Source of the DNA: Treponema sp.
GTDB taxonomy: Bacteria; Spirochaetota; Spirochaetia; Treponematales; Treponemataceae
Length of the DNA stretch: 64,000 nt
Direction of reading: 5' to 3'
Assembly (NCBI GenBank): GCA_017553635.1
Contig: JAFZKN010000014.1
Location: 163,849 to 227,848 of the forward strand
Part shown: piece after piece, positions 43,046-51,971 of the stretch
How the letters are laid out: each line of letters starts with the position of its first letter
Position numbering within the stretch: position 1 is the stretch's first letter
Notes under the pieces: generated by a model
Databases searched by the model: none
Seen by the model: the letters and a program-made list of their open reading frames with translations, nothing else
What the model was told of the DNA's origin: nothing
Translations under genes and position numbers: made by a program

Positions 43046-44689
43046 ATGAAAAAAATTTTGTTTATATTCTGTTCTTTACTTTTATCTCTCTTAAGCTGTA
43101 CTTCGCCGGGGAGTGCGGGAAGTAAAAAGAATTTTACGGTGGTTGAGTCTGTTCAGCAGGAAATAAATTATCAAGACTCTGGAAAAATAATTTACAATCC
43201 CGACATGGGATTTTACAGCGTTGTAAAACCGATAATAACTAAAACAAGTGCAAGTCAAACTGCGACGTGCGAATTAAATACCACCTCATGGGATAAGACA
43301 AAATATCTTACAGACGGTGTATATCCTTCAGATGGGAAAAGTGACAGTTATAAATTTGATTTAATTCATGTGATTGTTGATTTAAGCAGTCTCTCTGGAA
43401 ATATAAATGATCTTTCTCTTACGAAAGATGAAATTAAAAAGATTAAAGATAAAGACGGCAGGTGGAATTTAGGTCAGGACCGAAGTGAAGATTTAGGAAA
43501 AGACATTCTTTTAACCGAAGCAGATTTGTCCGGTGTAAGTAATTTACTTAGTGAAATTTATTCTAAAGGGAAAACTGCTGTTATAAGATTTTCGTATGAT
43601 CCTGGAAATGATGGCAAAACTGTAAAGGTAAATGGAAAAGATGTTTATTACAATGTTGAGCCAAAAGATTTTGATACAATTTTAAAACATATAGAAGTTA
43701 TCTGCAGGGTTTTAAAAAAACATACTGGTGCTGTTACTGCTGTTGAATGCGGAATGCTTGGGCCTTACGGTGAAATTCATTCAACTTATTTTTCTGAAGC
43801 AGACAAAGATAAATATGTTGTAATGGTGATGAAAAAGTTTATGGATGAATTTAATAAAAATAAAATAAATATTCCGTTTCTTGTAAGAAAGCCGCGCTTT
43901 ATAGAAAATTATTCAGACAAATATGGATATGATACCCGGCTTGGAATTTATAATGACGGTTATCTTGGTTCTGCAAGGGATTTGGGAACTTTTAAAAACC
44001 GCACTGATATAAAAAATGAATATACTGAGCGAATTCCGTATGGCGGGGAACTTTGCTGGGACAGTAACACTACTGTCAGAGATGATATGGCTTACTGGAG
44101 GACAAATCTTCAGGATGCAGTTAACGAAATGAAAACAGTTCATCTTTCGTTTTTAAATATCGGATGGAACAATCATGTTCTTGCCTGGGCAGATTCAGAT
44201 GATGCAGAACATTCCTGGAAAAACAGCAAGGGTGAAACAAAAACTATAAGTTCTCCAAATAAATGCATCAATCCTTTTACCGGTGAAGCAGAAAAATTTT
44301 TTAAGATAATAATCAGGCATATGGGTTACCGTTATGTGATAATAAATTCTTTGTTTGATTATTATGAAGGCAACAATGCTTTTAAAGTCAATTTACAAAT
44401 AACAAACAATGGCTTTGCAAATATTCCGTTTCACAGAAAGAAAAATATTTTTATTTATTTAGTTGAACAGAATTCAACGGCTATAAAATGTGTCGAAGCC
44501 AATAGTTTTTTTACAGGACAGAGCGATTTAAGCTTTGATGTTGACTGTCCTGATCTTGTTTCCGGTAATTATGATGTTTATTTACAGGTTTCTGATAAAG
44601 ACAAAAGCCATTATATTCAATTTGCTAATAAAAGCATGTGGAATGAAAATTTAAACGCAAACAGAATCGGGGTATTTAAAAAACAATAG
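43046..44689 (+). CDS. DUF4874/DUF4832 lipoprotein
   Basis: The 547-aa product has a lipoprotein signal ending LSLLSC (Cys18). It then shows YNPDMGFYSV (about 50), a glycosidase-like barrel with VECGMLGPYGEIHS (about 233), and later HMGYRYVI and a beta-rich C-terminus, the layout of DUF4874 plus DUF4832 proteins. These are probably extracytoplasmic carbohydrate-active or -binding proteins; the reaction is unknown. It marks the return to ordinary genes after the defence island. Confidence 0.72.
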   Translation: MKKILFIFCSLLLSLLSCTSPGSAGSKKNFTVVESVQQEINYQDSGKIIYNPDMGFYSVVKPIITKTSASQTATCELNTTSWDKTKYLTDGVYPSDGKSDSYKFDLIHVIVDLSSLSGNINDLSLTKDEIKKIKDKDGRWNLGQDRSEDLGKDILLTEADLSGVSNLLSEIYSKGKTAVIRFSYDPGNDGKTVKVNGKDVYYNVEPKDFDTILKHIEVICRVLKKHTGAVTAVECGMLGPYGEIHSTYFSEADKDKYVVMVMKKFMDEFNKNKINIPFLVRKPRFIENYSDKYGYDTRLGIYNDGYLGSARDLGTFKNRTDIKNEYTERIPYGGELCWDSNTTVRDDMAYWRTNLQDAVNEMKTVHLSFLNIGWNNHVLAWADSDDAEHSWKNSKGETKTISSPNKCINPFTGEAEKFFKIIIRHMGYRYVIINSLFDYYEGNNAFKVNLQITNNGFANIPFHRKKNIFIYLVEQNSTAIKCVEANSFFTGQSDLSFDVDCPDLVSGNYDVYLQVSDKDKSHYIQFANKSMWNENLNANRIGVFKKQ

Positions 44690-44705
44690 AAGGAATGAAA
44701 TTAAT

Positions 44706-44801
44706 ATGTTAAAGTATAGTGCAACTTTAGAATCAGCAAAAGAATATGCACAGGAAAAAAAGCTTGATGCATGGATTCAACTTTATTTAAAAGTTTGGTG
44801 A
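44706..44801 (+). CDS. Short ORF, possible gene remnant
   Basis: A 31-codon frame (MLKYSATLESAKEYAQEKK ... KVW) reads like the N-terminus of a small helical protein that ends abruptly. The next 60 bp carry short frames in another register up to trmH. It could be a frameshifted remnant or a real small protein; the ribosome site is poor. Confidence 0.3.
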   Translation: MLKYSATLESAKEYAQEKKLDAWIQLYLKVW

Positions 44802-44859
44802 ATATGTCCGGGATTGCGCAGTTATCAGAAGATAACAGGGCTCCCGAAGGACGGAAAGA

Positions 44860-45687
44860 ATGAAAGAAACAAAAATTGTTGCAAAGGACAGCACGTATCA
44901 AAAGTTTGAAGTTCTTAAGACAAACAGAAACAAGCGTTATAAATACAATGAGTTTCTGGTGGAAGGAGTGCGCAGCTTAAAAGAAGCTGTCACTAACAGA
45001 TGGAACATCAAATCTTTTATATACGATAAAAACAATCTTTCTGACTGGGCGCGCGAAACTATTAATTCTGTTAAGACAATCGAAAACTTTGTGCTTACTC
45101 CAGAGCTTATGAAGGATTTAAGCGGAAAGGAAGATACATCTGAGCTTATGGCAATAATTGAAATGCGCGAAGATAAGCTTGAAAATGTGGAGCTTTCGCC
45201 AATTCCGTTTATTGTTCTTTTTGACCGTCCTTCAAATAAGGGTAACCTTGGAACTATCATACGCTCATGTGATTCTCTTGGTGCAGATATGCTTATTATT
45301 ACAGGCCATGCAGTTGATCTTTATGATCCGGATGTTGTTGTTTCTGCAATGGGTTCTTTTTTTAATATGCCTGTAATCCGAATTGAAGATAACAATGATT
45401 TGTATGCTTATATAGACTCTCTTCGCAAAAAATATCCTGACCTGCTTGTTGCGGGTTCTACTGCGCATAAAGAAAAATCTATTGAAGAAATAGATTTTAA
45501 GAGACCTCTTGTTTTGATGATTGGAAACGAGACAATGGGTTTAAACAAAGCGTTTAAAGAATACTGCGATGTTCTCTGCACAATTCCAATGGATGAAAAA
45601 TCTTATGCAACTTCTTTTAATGTAGGATGCGCCGCTTCAATTATGATGTACGAGGTTACCCGGCAGAGGCGCATTAAGAATTCTTAA
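44860..45687 (+). CDS. TrmH/SpoU-family RNA 2'-O-methyltransferase
   Basis: The 275-aa SPOUT methyltransferase has an N-terminal substrate-binding region (about 1-105) and the three SpoU motifs: RPSNKGNLGTIIRS (about 124), MIGNETMGL (about 220) and CTIPM...SFNVGCAASIMMYE at the C-terminus, which form the knot that binds S-adenosylmethionine. It probably methylates 23S rRNA or tRNA ribose; the exact target cannot be told. It stands alone with a weak ribosome site. Confidence 0.88.
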   Translation: MKETKIVAKDSTYQKFEVLKTNRNKRYKYNEFLVEGVRSLKEAVTNRWNIKSFIYDKNNLSDWARETINSVKTIENFVLTPELMKDLSGKEDTSELMAIIEMREDKLENVELSPIPFIVLFDRPSNKGNLGTIIRSCDSLGADMLIITGHAVDLYDPDVVVSAMGSFFNMPVIRIEDNNDLYAYIDSLRKKYPDLLVAGSTAHKEKSIEEIDFKRPLVLMIGNETMGLNKAFKEYCDVLCTIPMDEKSYATSFNVGCAASIMMYEVTRQRRIKNS

Positions 45688-45720
45688 AGCTCTGAAAATA
45701 GAAAATAAAGGTAAAAAACT

Positions 45721-47082
45721 ATGCAGTCAAATGAAACAGAATTATCAAAAGGACAAATTAATAAAGTAGGAGAAAATATACGGGCGTCTCTCTTTAATAA
45801 AATGGAACCTTCTGTGGAAGATTTGTCTAAACTTCAGCAATATCGCAAAGAATTTAGAGAGCCCTTAAGGCTTGCAAGTGAGGAATTGCAAAGGATAATG
45901 GGTAAAATTGATGTTGAAGGAATTGTAACATATCGTGTAAAAAGAATTGAATCAATATTAAGCAAACTTGAAAGACAGCCGACAATGCAATTGTCCAGGT
46001 GTAATGATATTGCAGGTTGCCGATGTATATTAAAAAATGAGAAAAAAGTTTTTCAATATCTTAATGAACTCAAATCATCTAATGTACTGGAAATAGTAAC
46101 AAAAAAAGAAAGCGATGGAAGTAGTAAAGAATATATATATGATTATATTATGAATCCGAAAAAAAACGGCTATAAATCAATTCACGTAATATGTAAATGC
46201 CTTAATAAAGTCATTGAAATTCAGATAAGGGATGATTCGCAGCATGCATGGGCGACATTAGTTGAAATAACAGATTCTATTTACAGAACAAAAATTAAAG
46301 AGCAGGATAATGACTTTGATACAGGTTTAAAAGATTTTTTGAGATTGTATTCAAAAGGCAAGCAGCTTACCGAAGAAGAAAGAAAATCTATAAATGAAAT
46401 TCTTGAGAAAACAAAATTCATTCAAAAGCTCGTAAAAACATTTAAGAAGAATTATCCACGAATACGAAAAGACTGGTGCGAGCTGGAAGAAATGCCAGGT
46501 AATTTTTATGTGTTTGAAGTACCACAGAACAACAGACCTAAATATAAAATTTATGAAGATTTTGCAGAAGCAGAAAATGCATATTTTAAAACAGTTACTT
46601 CGGAAGTTGTTTTTAGTAAAACAAATGTCCTGATGGCATACGTTCAGAAAAAGGACTTTGCAACAGTAAGTAAAGCATATGCAAATTATTTTTTAGTAAA
46701 ACATACATTGTTTGATAATTTGATTAACATTTTTTCAAATGACGCGCATAATGATAAGGTAAATCAGAAATCATGCCGATTGGCTTATTTGTGTGCATAT
46801 TTTAGGATTATAATAAACATTGATGAAATTGATGCATGTATAGATTATAATTCGAGGGAAGAAAATATAAAGAAATATGATGACTGGATTATAGAAATAA
46901 AGAATGATATAAGTAAAAGCTATGAATTGATTCATCCTAAATATAATGTGAGCAGGCTTATTTTTTTTGGTCTATTGGCAGATATTTTAAAACTGGTTTT
47001 TAAATTCCTGACATTTATACTTAAAATCAGGGTATACAAATTAAAAACAAAACTAATTGAATTCTTCTCTTCATCGCAGTGA
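45721..47082 (+). CDS. RelA/SpoT-domain protein with hydrophobic C-terminus
   Basis: The 453-aa protein has a (p)ppGpp-synthetase-type domain at about 60-200: YRVKRIESILSKLER, CNDIAGCRCIL, PKKNGYKSIH and EIQIRDDSQHAWA. There is no HD hydrolase domain. Residues 200-410 are unrecognised, and a hydrophobic stretch near 415-437 (FFGLLADILKLVFKFLTFI) may anchor it. Synthetase-only proteins with extra domains include housekeeping small alarmone synthetases and toxSAS toxins that modify tRNA. No antitoxin-like neighbour is obvious. Confidence 0.82.
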   Translation: MQSNETELSKGQINKVGENIRASLFNKMEPSVEDLSKLQQYRKEFREPLRLASEELQRIMGKIDVEGIVTYRVKRIESILSKLERQPTMQLSRCNDIAGCRCILKNEKKVFQYLNELKSSNVLEIVTKKESDGSSKEYIYDYIMNPKKNGYKSIHVICKCLNKVIEIQIRDDSQHAWATLVEITDSIYRTKIKEQDNDFDTGLKDFLRLYSKGKQLTEEERKSINEILEKTKFIQKLVKTFKKNYPRIRKDWCELEEMPGNFYVFEVPQNNRPKYKIYEDFAEAENAYFKTVTSEVVFSKTNVLMAYVQKKDFATVSKAYANYFLVKHTLFDNLINIFSNDAHNDKVNQKSCRLAYLCAYFRIIINIDEIDACIDYNSREENIKKYDDWIIEIKNDISKSYELIHPKYNVSRLIFFGLLADILKLVFKFLTFILKIRVYKLKTKLIEFFSSSQ

Positions 47083-47100
47083 CCTTTTTCCCAAGCTTCG

Positions 47101-48078
47101 TCAATCAAAAGATTCTTCTCCATCGAATCTTTTGATTTCAGTCCTTTCTACGAACTGTGATTTAAGGTCGCCGAGTTTTTTAAAATGTGCTTCTTCACGA
47201 TGAGAGCGTACTGCATCATCATTTTTCCAGAGCTCTGTAAGGATAAGAGCATTTTTATCTTCTGCTGAAAAAGAATACTCGTACTTGAGGTTCCCTTCTT
47301 CAGCCTGGCTCAAAACGTCAATTCTGTTATCTTTAATTGCGTTGTAAAATGCATCCCGCATTCCGTCTTTGCATATATATTTAACGCACAGAATTTTCTT
47401 TTTTGTCATCTGTTCAGTATTTATGTGTCTGTAGTCGTTTGCAAGTTCAAGTACTGGAATAGAAAGAGAACCGGGTTCTTTCGAAAATCTCAGAATTGTT
47501 ATTCCTGTATGCTGAATGTGAAGCGTTGCGCACATATATGGGAATTCAAGATTTAATGCATGAGAGATAAATGCTGTTGATGAACCGCCGTGAGAAAAAA
47601 GTGCGATAGTGTGCTGACTGTCATCTTTTCTTGTATTTCTGTAATACAAACCCTCACGGACATAACCGAGTGTCTTAAGCCATTCATCAGCATCTTTGGC
47701 AATTTTATCAGTATCATAAACTGCCGTGCTTGTTTTAAAAAGATCAAGGTTGCGCCATTGAGGATTTCTGATGTCTTCTCCCCGTTCAGCCATTGCGCCT
47801 GCCCCAATCCACGGATTCCACTGTTCCTGATAAAGTTCATCTTCTGGTCCATAACGAATTTCTTTCATAAAATCGATAACATTTATTTTAGAAATTCCTG
47901 ATGCTTTAGAAAATGCTTCAGCAGTTTCTAGAGCACGGCCCTGTGGTGATGAATAGATTTCTTCTATTTCTTCACATAAAAGTCTTTGTGCTGCAATCTC
48001 TGCCTGCTTTACACCCTTTTGTGTAAGGCAGTCAAGTTCATAATTTGGATCTCCGTGTCGGACAAAAACAATTCGCAT
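47101..48078 (-). CDS. Histidine phosphatase fused to an ABM-type monooxygenase domain
   Basis: The 325-aa protein has the phosphoglycerate-mutase-like signature VRHGDPNY at residues 6-13 and the second histidine in ALFSHGGS (about 170). From about residue 228 a second domain (KKKILCVKYICKDGMRDAFY ... LTELWKNDDAVRSHREEAHF) resembles the antibiotic-biosynthesis-monooxygenase fold. The fusion is unusual. It starts 24 bp after the fructosamine-kinase-like gene on the same strand, so kinase and phosphatase may act on related sugar adducts, by inference. Confidence 0.8.
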   Translation of the reverse strand: MRIVFVRHGDPNYELDCLTQKGVKQAEIAAQRLLCEEIEEIYSSPQGRALETAEAFSKASGISKINVIDFMKEIRYGPEDELYQEQWNPWIGAGAMAERGEDIRNPQWRNLDLFKTSTAVYDTDKIAKDADEWLKTLGYVREGLYYRNTRKDDSQHTIALFSHGGSSTAFISHALNLEFPYMCATLHIQHTGITILRFSKEPGSLSIPVLELANDYRHINTEQMTKKKILCVKYICKDGMRDAFYNAIKDNRIDVLSQAEEGNLKYEYSFSAEDKNALILTELWKNDDAVRSHREEAHFKKLGDLKSQFVERTEIKRFDGEESFD

Positions 48079-48102
48079 TTTATAAAGTTCCTTATATATT
48101 TT

Positions 48103-49026
48103 TTATTCTGTGTATTCCGAGACTATGCTGTTTACTGGACCAAGATAACTTCTTCCGAAAAGATTAAGATGATTTAAAAGCTGATAGAGGTTGTAAAGAT
48201 CCCGTCGTGATTCATATTCAGGTTCGAGAGGATAAACTTCTTTGTATGCTTTATAAAAAACTGGGGAAAATCCACCAAAGAGTTCTGTCATTGCAAGATC
48301 AACTTCTGCGTTTCCAATGTAACAGGCAGGATCTATTAAAATGCCTTTCCCCTCCGGGCCGCACATTACATTTCCGTTCCACAGGTCTCCATGTAAAAGG
48401 CTAGGTAGTTTTGGTTCAATCAAAAATTTATCAAGGTTGTCTAACAGTTTTGTATTCAGTTCTCTCTCGTGTGATGTAAAATATGAATCTGCAGCTTTAA
48501 ACTGTGGAAGAAGTCTCTGGTCACGGAAAAAAGTTATCCAGTTTTCACAGGGAGTGTTTTTTTGAGGACGCGCTCCGATAAAGTTATCCTGAAAGAATCC
48601 TGAGTTTATTAAACCGGATTCGTTTTTAATTTTAATTTCTGCTTTATGCATTTCTGCAAGTTCGTGGCCGAGTGTTTCCCAATAATCCTGTTTTGGTTTT
48701 GAACTTTTGATGAATTTTAGAAGTAAAAAACTGTAACCATTTTCTTCTCCCGGATCTGTTCCTGTACATAAAATTTCCGGGGTTCCGATTGTGTTCGTTT
48801 CTGCAATTGCATTTAGGCCTGCAACTTCTGCGGTAAAGAAAGCTTCTCTTGATTTTTCGTTTGCCTTCATAAAAACTTTTTCACCGTTATTAAGTGTAAG
48901 GGCGTAGGCTCTGTTTATGTCACCGCCAGAAACTCTGTCGGTTTGTATTACTTTAACTGAGTTTCCGAAAATCGAAACAAGAGATGAAGCAAGTGAGTCA
49001 AAATGTGCAGGGAGTTTTGTTTGCAT
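48103..49026 (-). CDS. Fructosamine kinase family protein
   Basis: The 307-aa protein belongs to the fructosamine/ketosamine-3-kinase family, which phosphorylates sugars attached to amines so that they detach. It shows the family N-terminus (RVSGGDINRAYAL, KVFMKAN), LLHGDLWNGNVM (catalytic aspartate region, about 205) and LIDPACYIGNAEVDLAM. No ribosome site precedes the ATG; TATCAT lies six bases upstream, so a leaderless transcript is possible. Confidence 0.9.
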   Translation of the reverse strand: MQTKLPAHFDSLASSLVSIFGNSVKVIQTDRVSGGDINRAYALTLNNGEKVFMKANEKSREAFFTAEVAGLNAIAETNTIGTPEILCTGTDPGEENGYSFLLLKFIKSSKPKQDYWETLGHELAEMHKAEIKIKNESGLINSGFFQDNFIGARPQKNTPCENWITFFRDQRLLPQFKAADSYFTSHERELNTKLLDNLDKFLIEPKLPSLLHGDLWNGNVMCGPEGKGILIDPACYIGNAEVDLAMTELFGGFSPVFYKAYKEVYPLEPEYESRRDLYNLYQLLNHLNLFGRSYLGPVNSIVSEYTE

Positions 49027-49094
49027 ATTGATATGATAGAGTTAAAAACGATTGGTGTCGAGCCCCGGATGTAAATTTTTTAAATTGAATTAAT

Positions 49095-49122
49095 TTGACT
49101 GATAAAATAGCAATGTTATAAT
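49095..49122 (+). promoter_or_regulatory. Promoter of the Gfo/Idh/MocA gene
   Basis: TTGACT at 49095-49100 and TATAAT at 49117-49122, 16 bp apart, just before AAGGAG and the ATG. Confidence 0.6.
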
Positions 49123-49140
49123 AAAAAAAGGAGTTTTTAT

Positions 49141-50115
49141 ATGGATAAAATTAAATGGGGTATTTTAGGAACTGCAAACATTGCTCGCTGGGCAACCATT
49201 CCGGGAATAAGGCTTTCAACAAACAGCGAACTTTATGCTGTTGCAGGAAGAAATTTGGATAAAGCAAAAGGCTATGCAGAAGAATACGGCATAAAAAAAT
49301 ATTACGGAAGTTATGAAGAACTTCTTTTGGACAACGATGTACAGGCGATTTACATTCCACTTCCAAACAATCTTCACAAAAAATGGGTAATCGAAGCACT
49401 CAAGGCAAAAAAACATGTTCTTTGTGAAAAACCCCTTGCGCTTAATGCGAAAGAAGCGGAAGAAATGTTTAAAACTGCAAAAGATAACGGCGTAAATCTT
49501 ATGGAAGCTTACGCATATCTTCACAGTCCTTACATTAAAAGTTTAAAAGATGATATCAAAAGCGGAATTATCGGCGACGTAGATTTTATCGACACTGCCT
49601 TTGTTACTCAGGGTTATAAGGAAGACATTCGTCTTTACAAAGAACTTGGTGGAGGTGCACTTTATGATCTTGGATGTTATTGTACTACGATGATTCTTTC
49701 TTTAATTGATGACGAAGTTGTTTCTGCAAAAGCGTGTGCAGAGTTTACTGAACTTGGTGTAGATGAAATTACAACAGGTTTTATTCGTTTTAAAAATGGC
49801 GCACGTGCATCTTTTAATGTAGGAATGATTTTAGGAAAGAATACAAATTCAAGGTTTGACAGACTTTATGTCCATGGAACAAAAGGCTGCATCAAATCCG
49901 AAATTGAGTATAATCAGCAGGGAAGCTTAAGTTACCGGATTGTTACACCTGAGGGGGTAACAGAAAGAAACGTTGAGGTCCCTCAGAACTATTCTCTTGA
50001 AATTGAACAGCTTGCAAATTGCATCCTTAAAGGTGAAAAACCGTTTATAACGTCAGAGTTCTCTATAAAAAATGCAAAAGTACTTGATGCACTGTTCAAG
50101 GAAATCGGCTACTAA
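49141..50115 (+). CDS. Gfo/Idh/MocA-family NAD(P)-dependent oxidoreductase
   Basis: The 324-aa protein has an N-terminal Rossmann fold (WGILGTANIARWATIPGI) and the family hallmark CEKPLALNAKEAEEM (Lys about 99), followed by the alpha/beta substrate domain with GGGALYDLGCY (about 175). The enzyme oxidises or reduces a sugar or inositol-type substrate with NAD(P); the substrate is unknown. AAGGAG precedes the ATG. Single-gene unit. Confidence 0.9.
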   Translation: MDKIKWGILGTANIARWATIPGIRLSTNSELYAVAGRNLDKAKGYAEEYGIKKYYGSYEELLLDNDVQAIYIPLPNNLHKKWVIEALKAKKHVLCEKPLALNAKEAEEMFKTAKDNGVNLMEAYAYLHSPYIKSLKDDIKSGIIGDVDFIDTAFVTQGYKEDIRLYKELGGGALYDLGCYCTTMILSLIDDEVVSAKACAEFTELGVDEITTGFIRFKNGARASFNVGMILGKNTNSRFDRLYVHGTKGCIKSEIEYNQQGSLSYRIVTPEGVTERNVEVPQNYSLEIEQLANCILKGEKPFITSEFSIKNAKVLDALFKEIGY

Positions 50116-50212
50116 TATTGAAAAATGGCCTGAAAGAGAGTAGCGGAAAAAGGGATGAGATGATATAATTATAAAATATATTAATTAAAATAGTTAATGG
50201 AGGGAGTGTGGA

Positions 50213-51766
50213 ATGCTTTTTGGTTTTTCATACGTCGGACTTTTCTATCTTATTATGCTGATGATTCCGAATATCATCTGGGCTAAAAACAAACCAAAAG
50301 ATTATGAAAAATATGCAGGAAATGAAAACAGGATTCTGGTTTTACTGGAACGCTTGGGAGAGGTTTTTGTAAGCGTTGTAGCGGTAACTTTTTCTGATTT
50401 TAACATTAAGCCATGGACTTTATGGAGTCTCTGGCTTGCTGCTTCGTTTATATTAATGATTTTCTATGAAATCTATTGGATTCGTTATTTTAGAAGCGAA
50501 AAAACAATGGGTGATCAATATAGAAATTTTCTTTTTTTTCCGGTTGCAGGGGCTACTCTTCCGGTTATAGCTTTTTTGTTCCTTGGAATTTACGGTGTGA
50601 ATATATTGATGATTATCGGTGTAACAGTTCTTGGAATCGGTCATATCGGAATTCATCTTGCGCATGAAAAAGAAGTTAAAGGTTCAAAAGAAAAGAATTC
50701 ATTTTTAATGAATATTTTAAAGAAGACAGGACTTGGAATTCTGTTTTTGATTTTTGCTGTAATAAGTTTTACTGTTGGTGTTAGAAACATAAGATTTGTA
50801 AAACACTACAAAAATTTTATAAAGGGAGTTGAAGAGCAGACTTATGTTACATTAGACGGTCAGCAGCAGTATGTTTTGATTACTGGAGAAGATGTTTCAA
50901 ATCCTGTAATCATTTATATTCATGGTGGCCCGGCTACTCCTGATATAATGGCGATGCCTGCTTTTACTGATGAGCTTATGAGTGATTATACTATCATTGG
51001 CTGGGAACAGAGAGGCTCAGGAAAAACTTATTATAAGAACGAAAAAAAAGATCCGAAAAACAAACTTGTAACAATTGAACAGTCTTTAAAAGATCTTGAT
51101 GAACTTGTTGATTATGCCAGAAACAGATTCAACCAGGAAAAAATAATCATCATGGGGCATTCTTACGGAACGATAGTTGGAAGTCAGTATGTTCTCCGGC
51201 ATCCGGAAAAAGTAACTGCATTTATTTCTGCTAGTCAAGTTGTTTCTGTTCGAGATGGAAATATGTTAAGTTATGAAGATGCTTTTAAAAAAGCAAAAAT
51301 ACATGGTGACGATACAACAAAACTGGAAAAAGCTTATAAGAAATATATGGAAGATAAATCTCTTTTAAATATGGTTGCGCTTCGTATTCCTGTTGCTAAA
51401 TATCATCCGGTTCCTAAAGAAACAAATACAATCTGGCTGGGACTCAGTTCTCCATATTTTGGAATTATGGATGCAGCCTGGTTTTTAAGACAGATATCGA
51501 TAAAAGATTATATTCATCTTAATCAAGCGCTTTTTGATTACACAGATCATTTTAGAGCATTTGATATGGAAATGGATTATAAAGTTCCTGTTTATTTTAT
51601 TGCGGGATCTGAGGACTGGATTTGTCCGATAGAATTAATCGAACAGTACAAGAATAAAATTTCTGCACCTAAAAAAAGTTTTACTATTCTAGAAGGATGT
51701 GGGCATCCGCTTCAGTACGAATCACCAAAAGAATTTGCGGCATTTGTAAGGAGAGTGCTTAAATAA
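50213..51766 (+). CDS. Membrane-anchored alpha/beta hydrolase
   Basis: The 517-aa protein has an N-terminal region of about 200 residues with five or six hydrophobic segments, then an alpha/beta hydrolase domain: oxyanion loop YIHGGPAT, GWEQRGSGKT, nucleophile GHSYG (about 322), an aspartate in AGSEDWICP (about 470) and a histidine in GCGHPLQYE. The HGGP and GWEQRGSG motifs are like proline iminopeptidases. The membrane part is not one I recognise. GGAGGGAG precedes the ATG. Confidence 0.85.
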   Translation: MLFGFSYVGLFYLIMLMIPNIIWAKNKPKDYEKYAGNENRILVLLERLGEVFVSVVAVTFSDFNIKPWTLWSLWLAASFILMIFYEIYWIRYFRSEKTMGDQYRNFLFFPVAGATLPVIAFLFLGIYGVNILMIIGVTVLGIGHIGIHLAHEKEVKGSKEKNSFLMNILKKTGLGILFLIFAVISFTVGVRNIRFVKHYKNFIKGVEEQTYVTLDGQQQYVLITGEDVSNPVIIYIHGGPATPDIMAMPAFTDELMSDYTIIGWEQRGSGKTYYKNEKKDPKNKLVTIEQSLKDLDELVDYARNRFNQEKIIIMGHSYGTIVGSQYVLRHPEKVTAFISASQVVSVRDGNMLSYEDAFKKAKIHGDDTTKLEKAYKKYMEDKSLLNMVALRIPVAKYHPVPKETNTIWLGLSSPYFGIMDAAWFLRQISIKDYIHLNQALFDYTDHFRAFDMEMDYKVPVYFIAGSEDWICPIELIEQYKNKISAPKKSFTILEGCGHPLQYESPKEFAAFVRRVLK

Positions 51767-51784
51767 AAACATACGAAGGTGAAT

Positions 51785-51898
51785 ATGGGTTTAAGCGTGT
51801 ATTACAAGCATTCATTTATCTTTCCTTTTAGAAAAGAGTCAGACAGTTTTAATTTTGGAATTGTCGGTCTGGCAGTTCACATTAAATTTGATTATTAA
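51785..51898 (+). CDS. Possible 37-aa small protein
   Basis: A short frame (MGLSVYYKHSFIF ... VHIKFDY) has GAAGGTG before the ATG and ends just ahead of the terminator. It starts 18 bp after the hydrolase gene. No known family; could be chance. Confidence 0.3.
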   Translation: MGLSVYYKHSFIFPFRKESDSFNFGIVGLAVHIKFDY

Positions 51899-51925
51899 AT
51901 GCAATATCTGTTTTTCCAATAAAAA

Positions 51926-51956
51926 AAAGCCGGCTGTTTTATTACAGACCGGCTTT
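51926..51956. terminator. Convergent terminator
   Basis: AAAGCCGGCTG and CAGACCGGCTTT pair (one bulge), with A and T runs on either side, between the plus-strand hydrolase and the minus-strand alcohol dehydrogenase. Confidence 0.88.
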
Positions 51957-51971
51957 ATTATTAAACAATCT

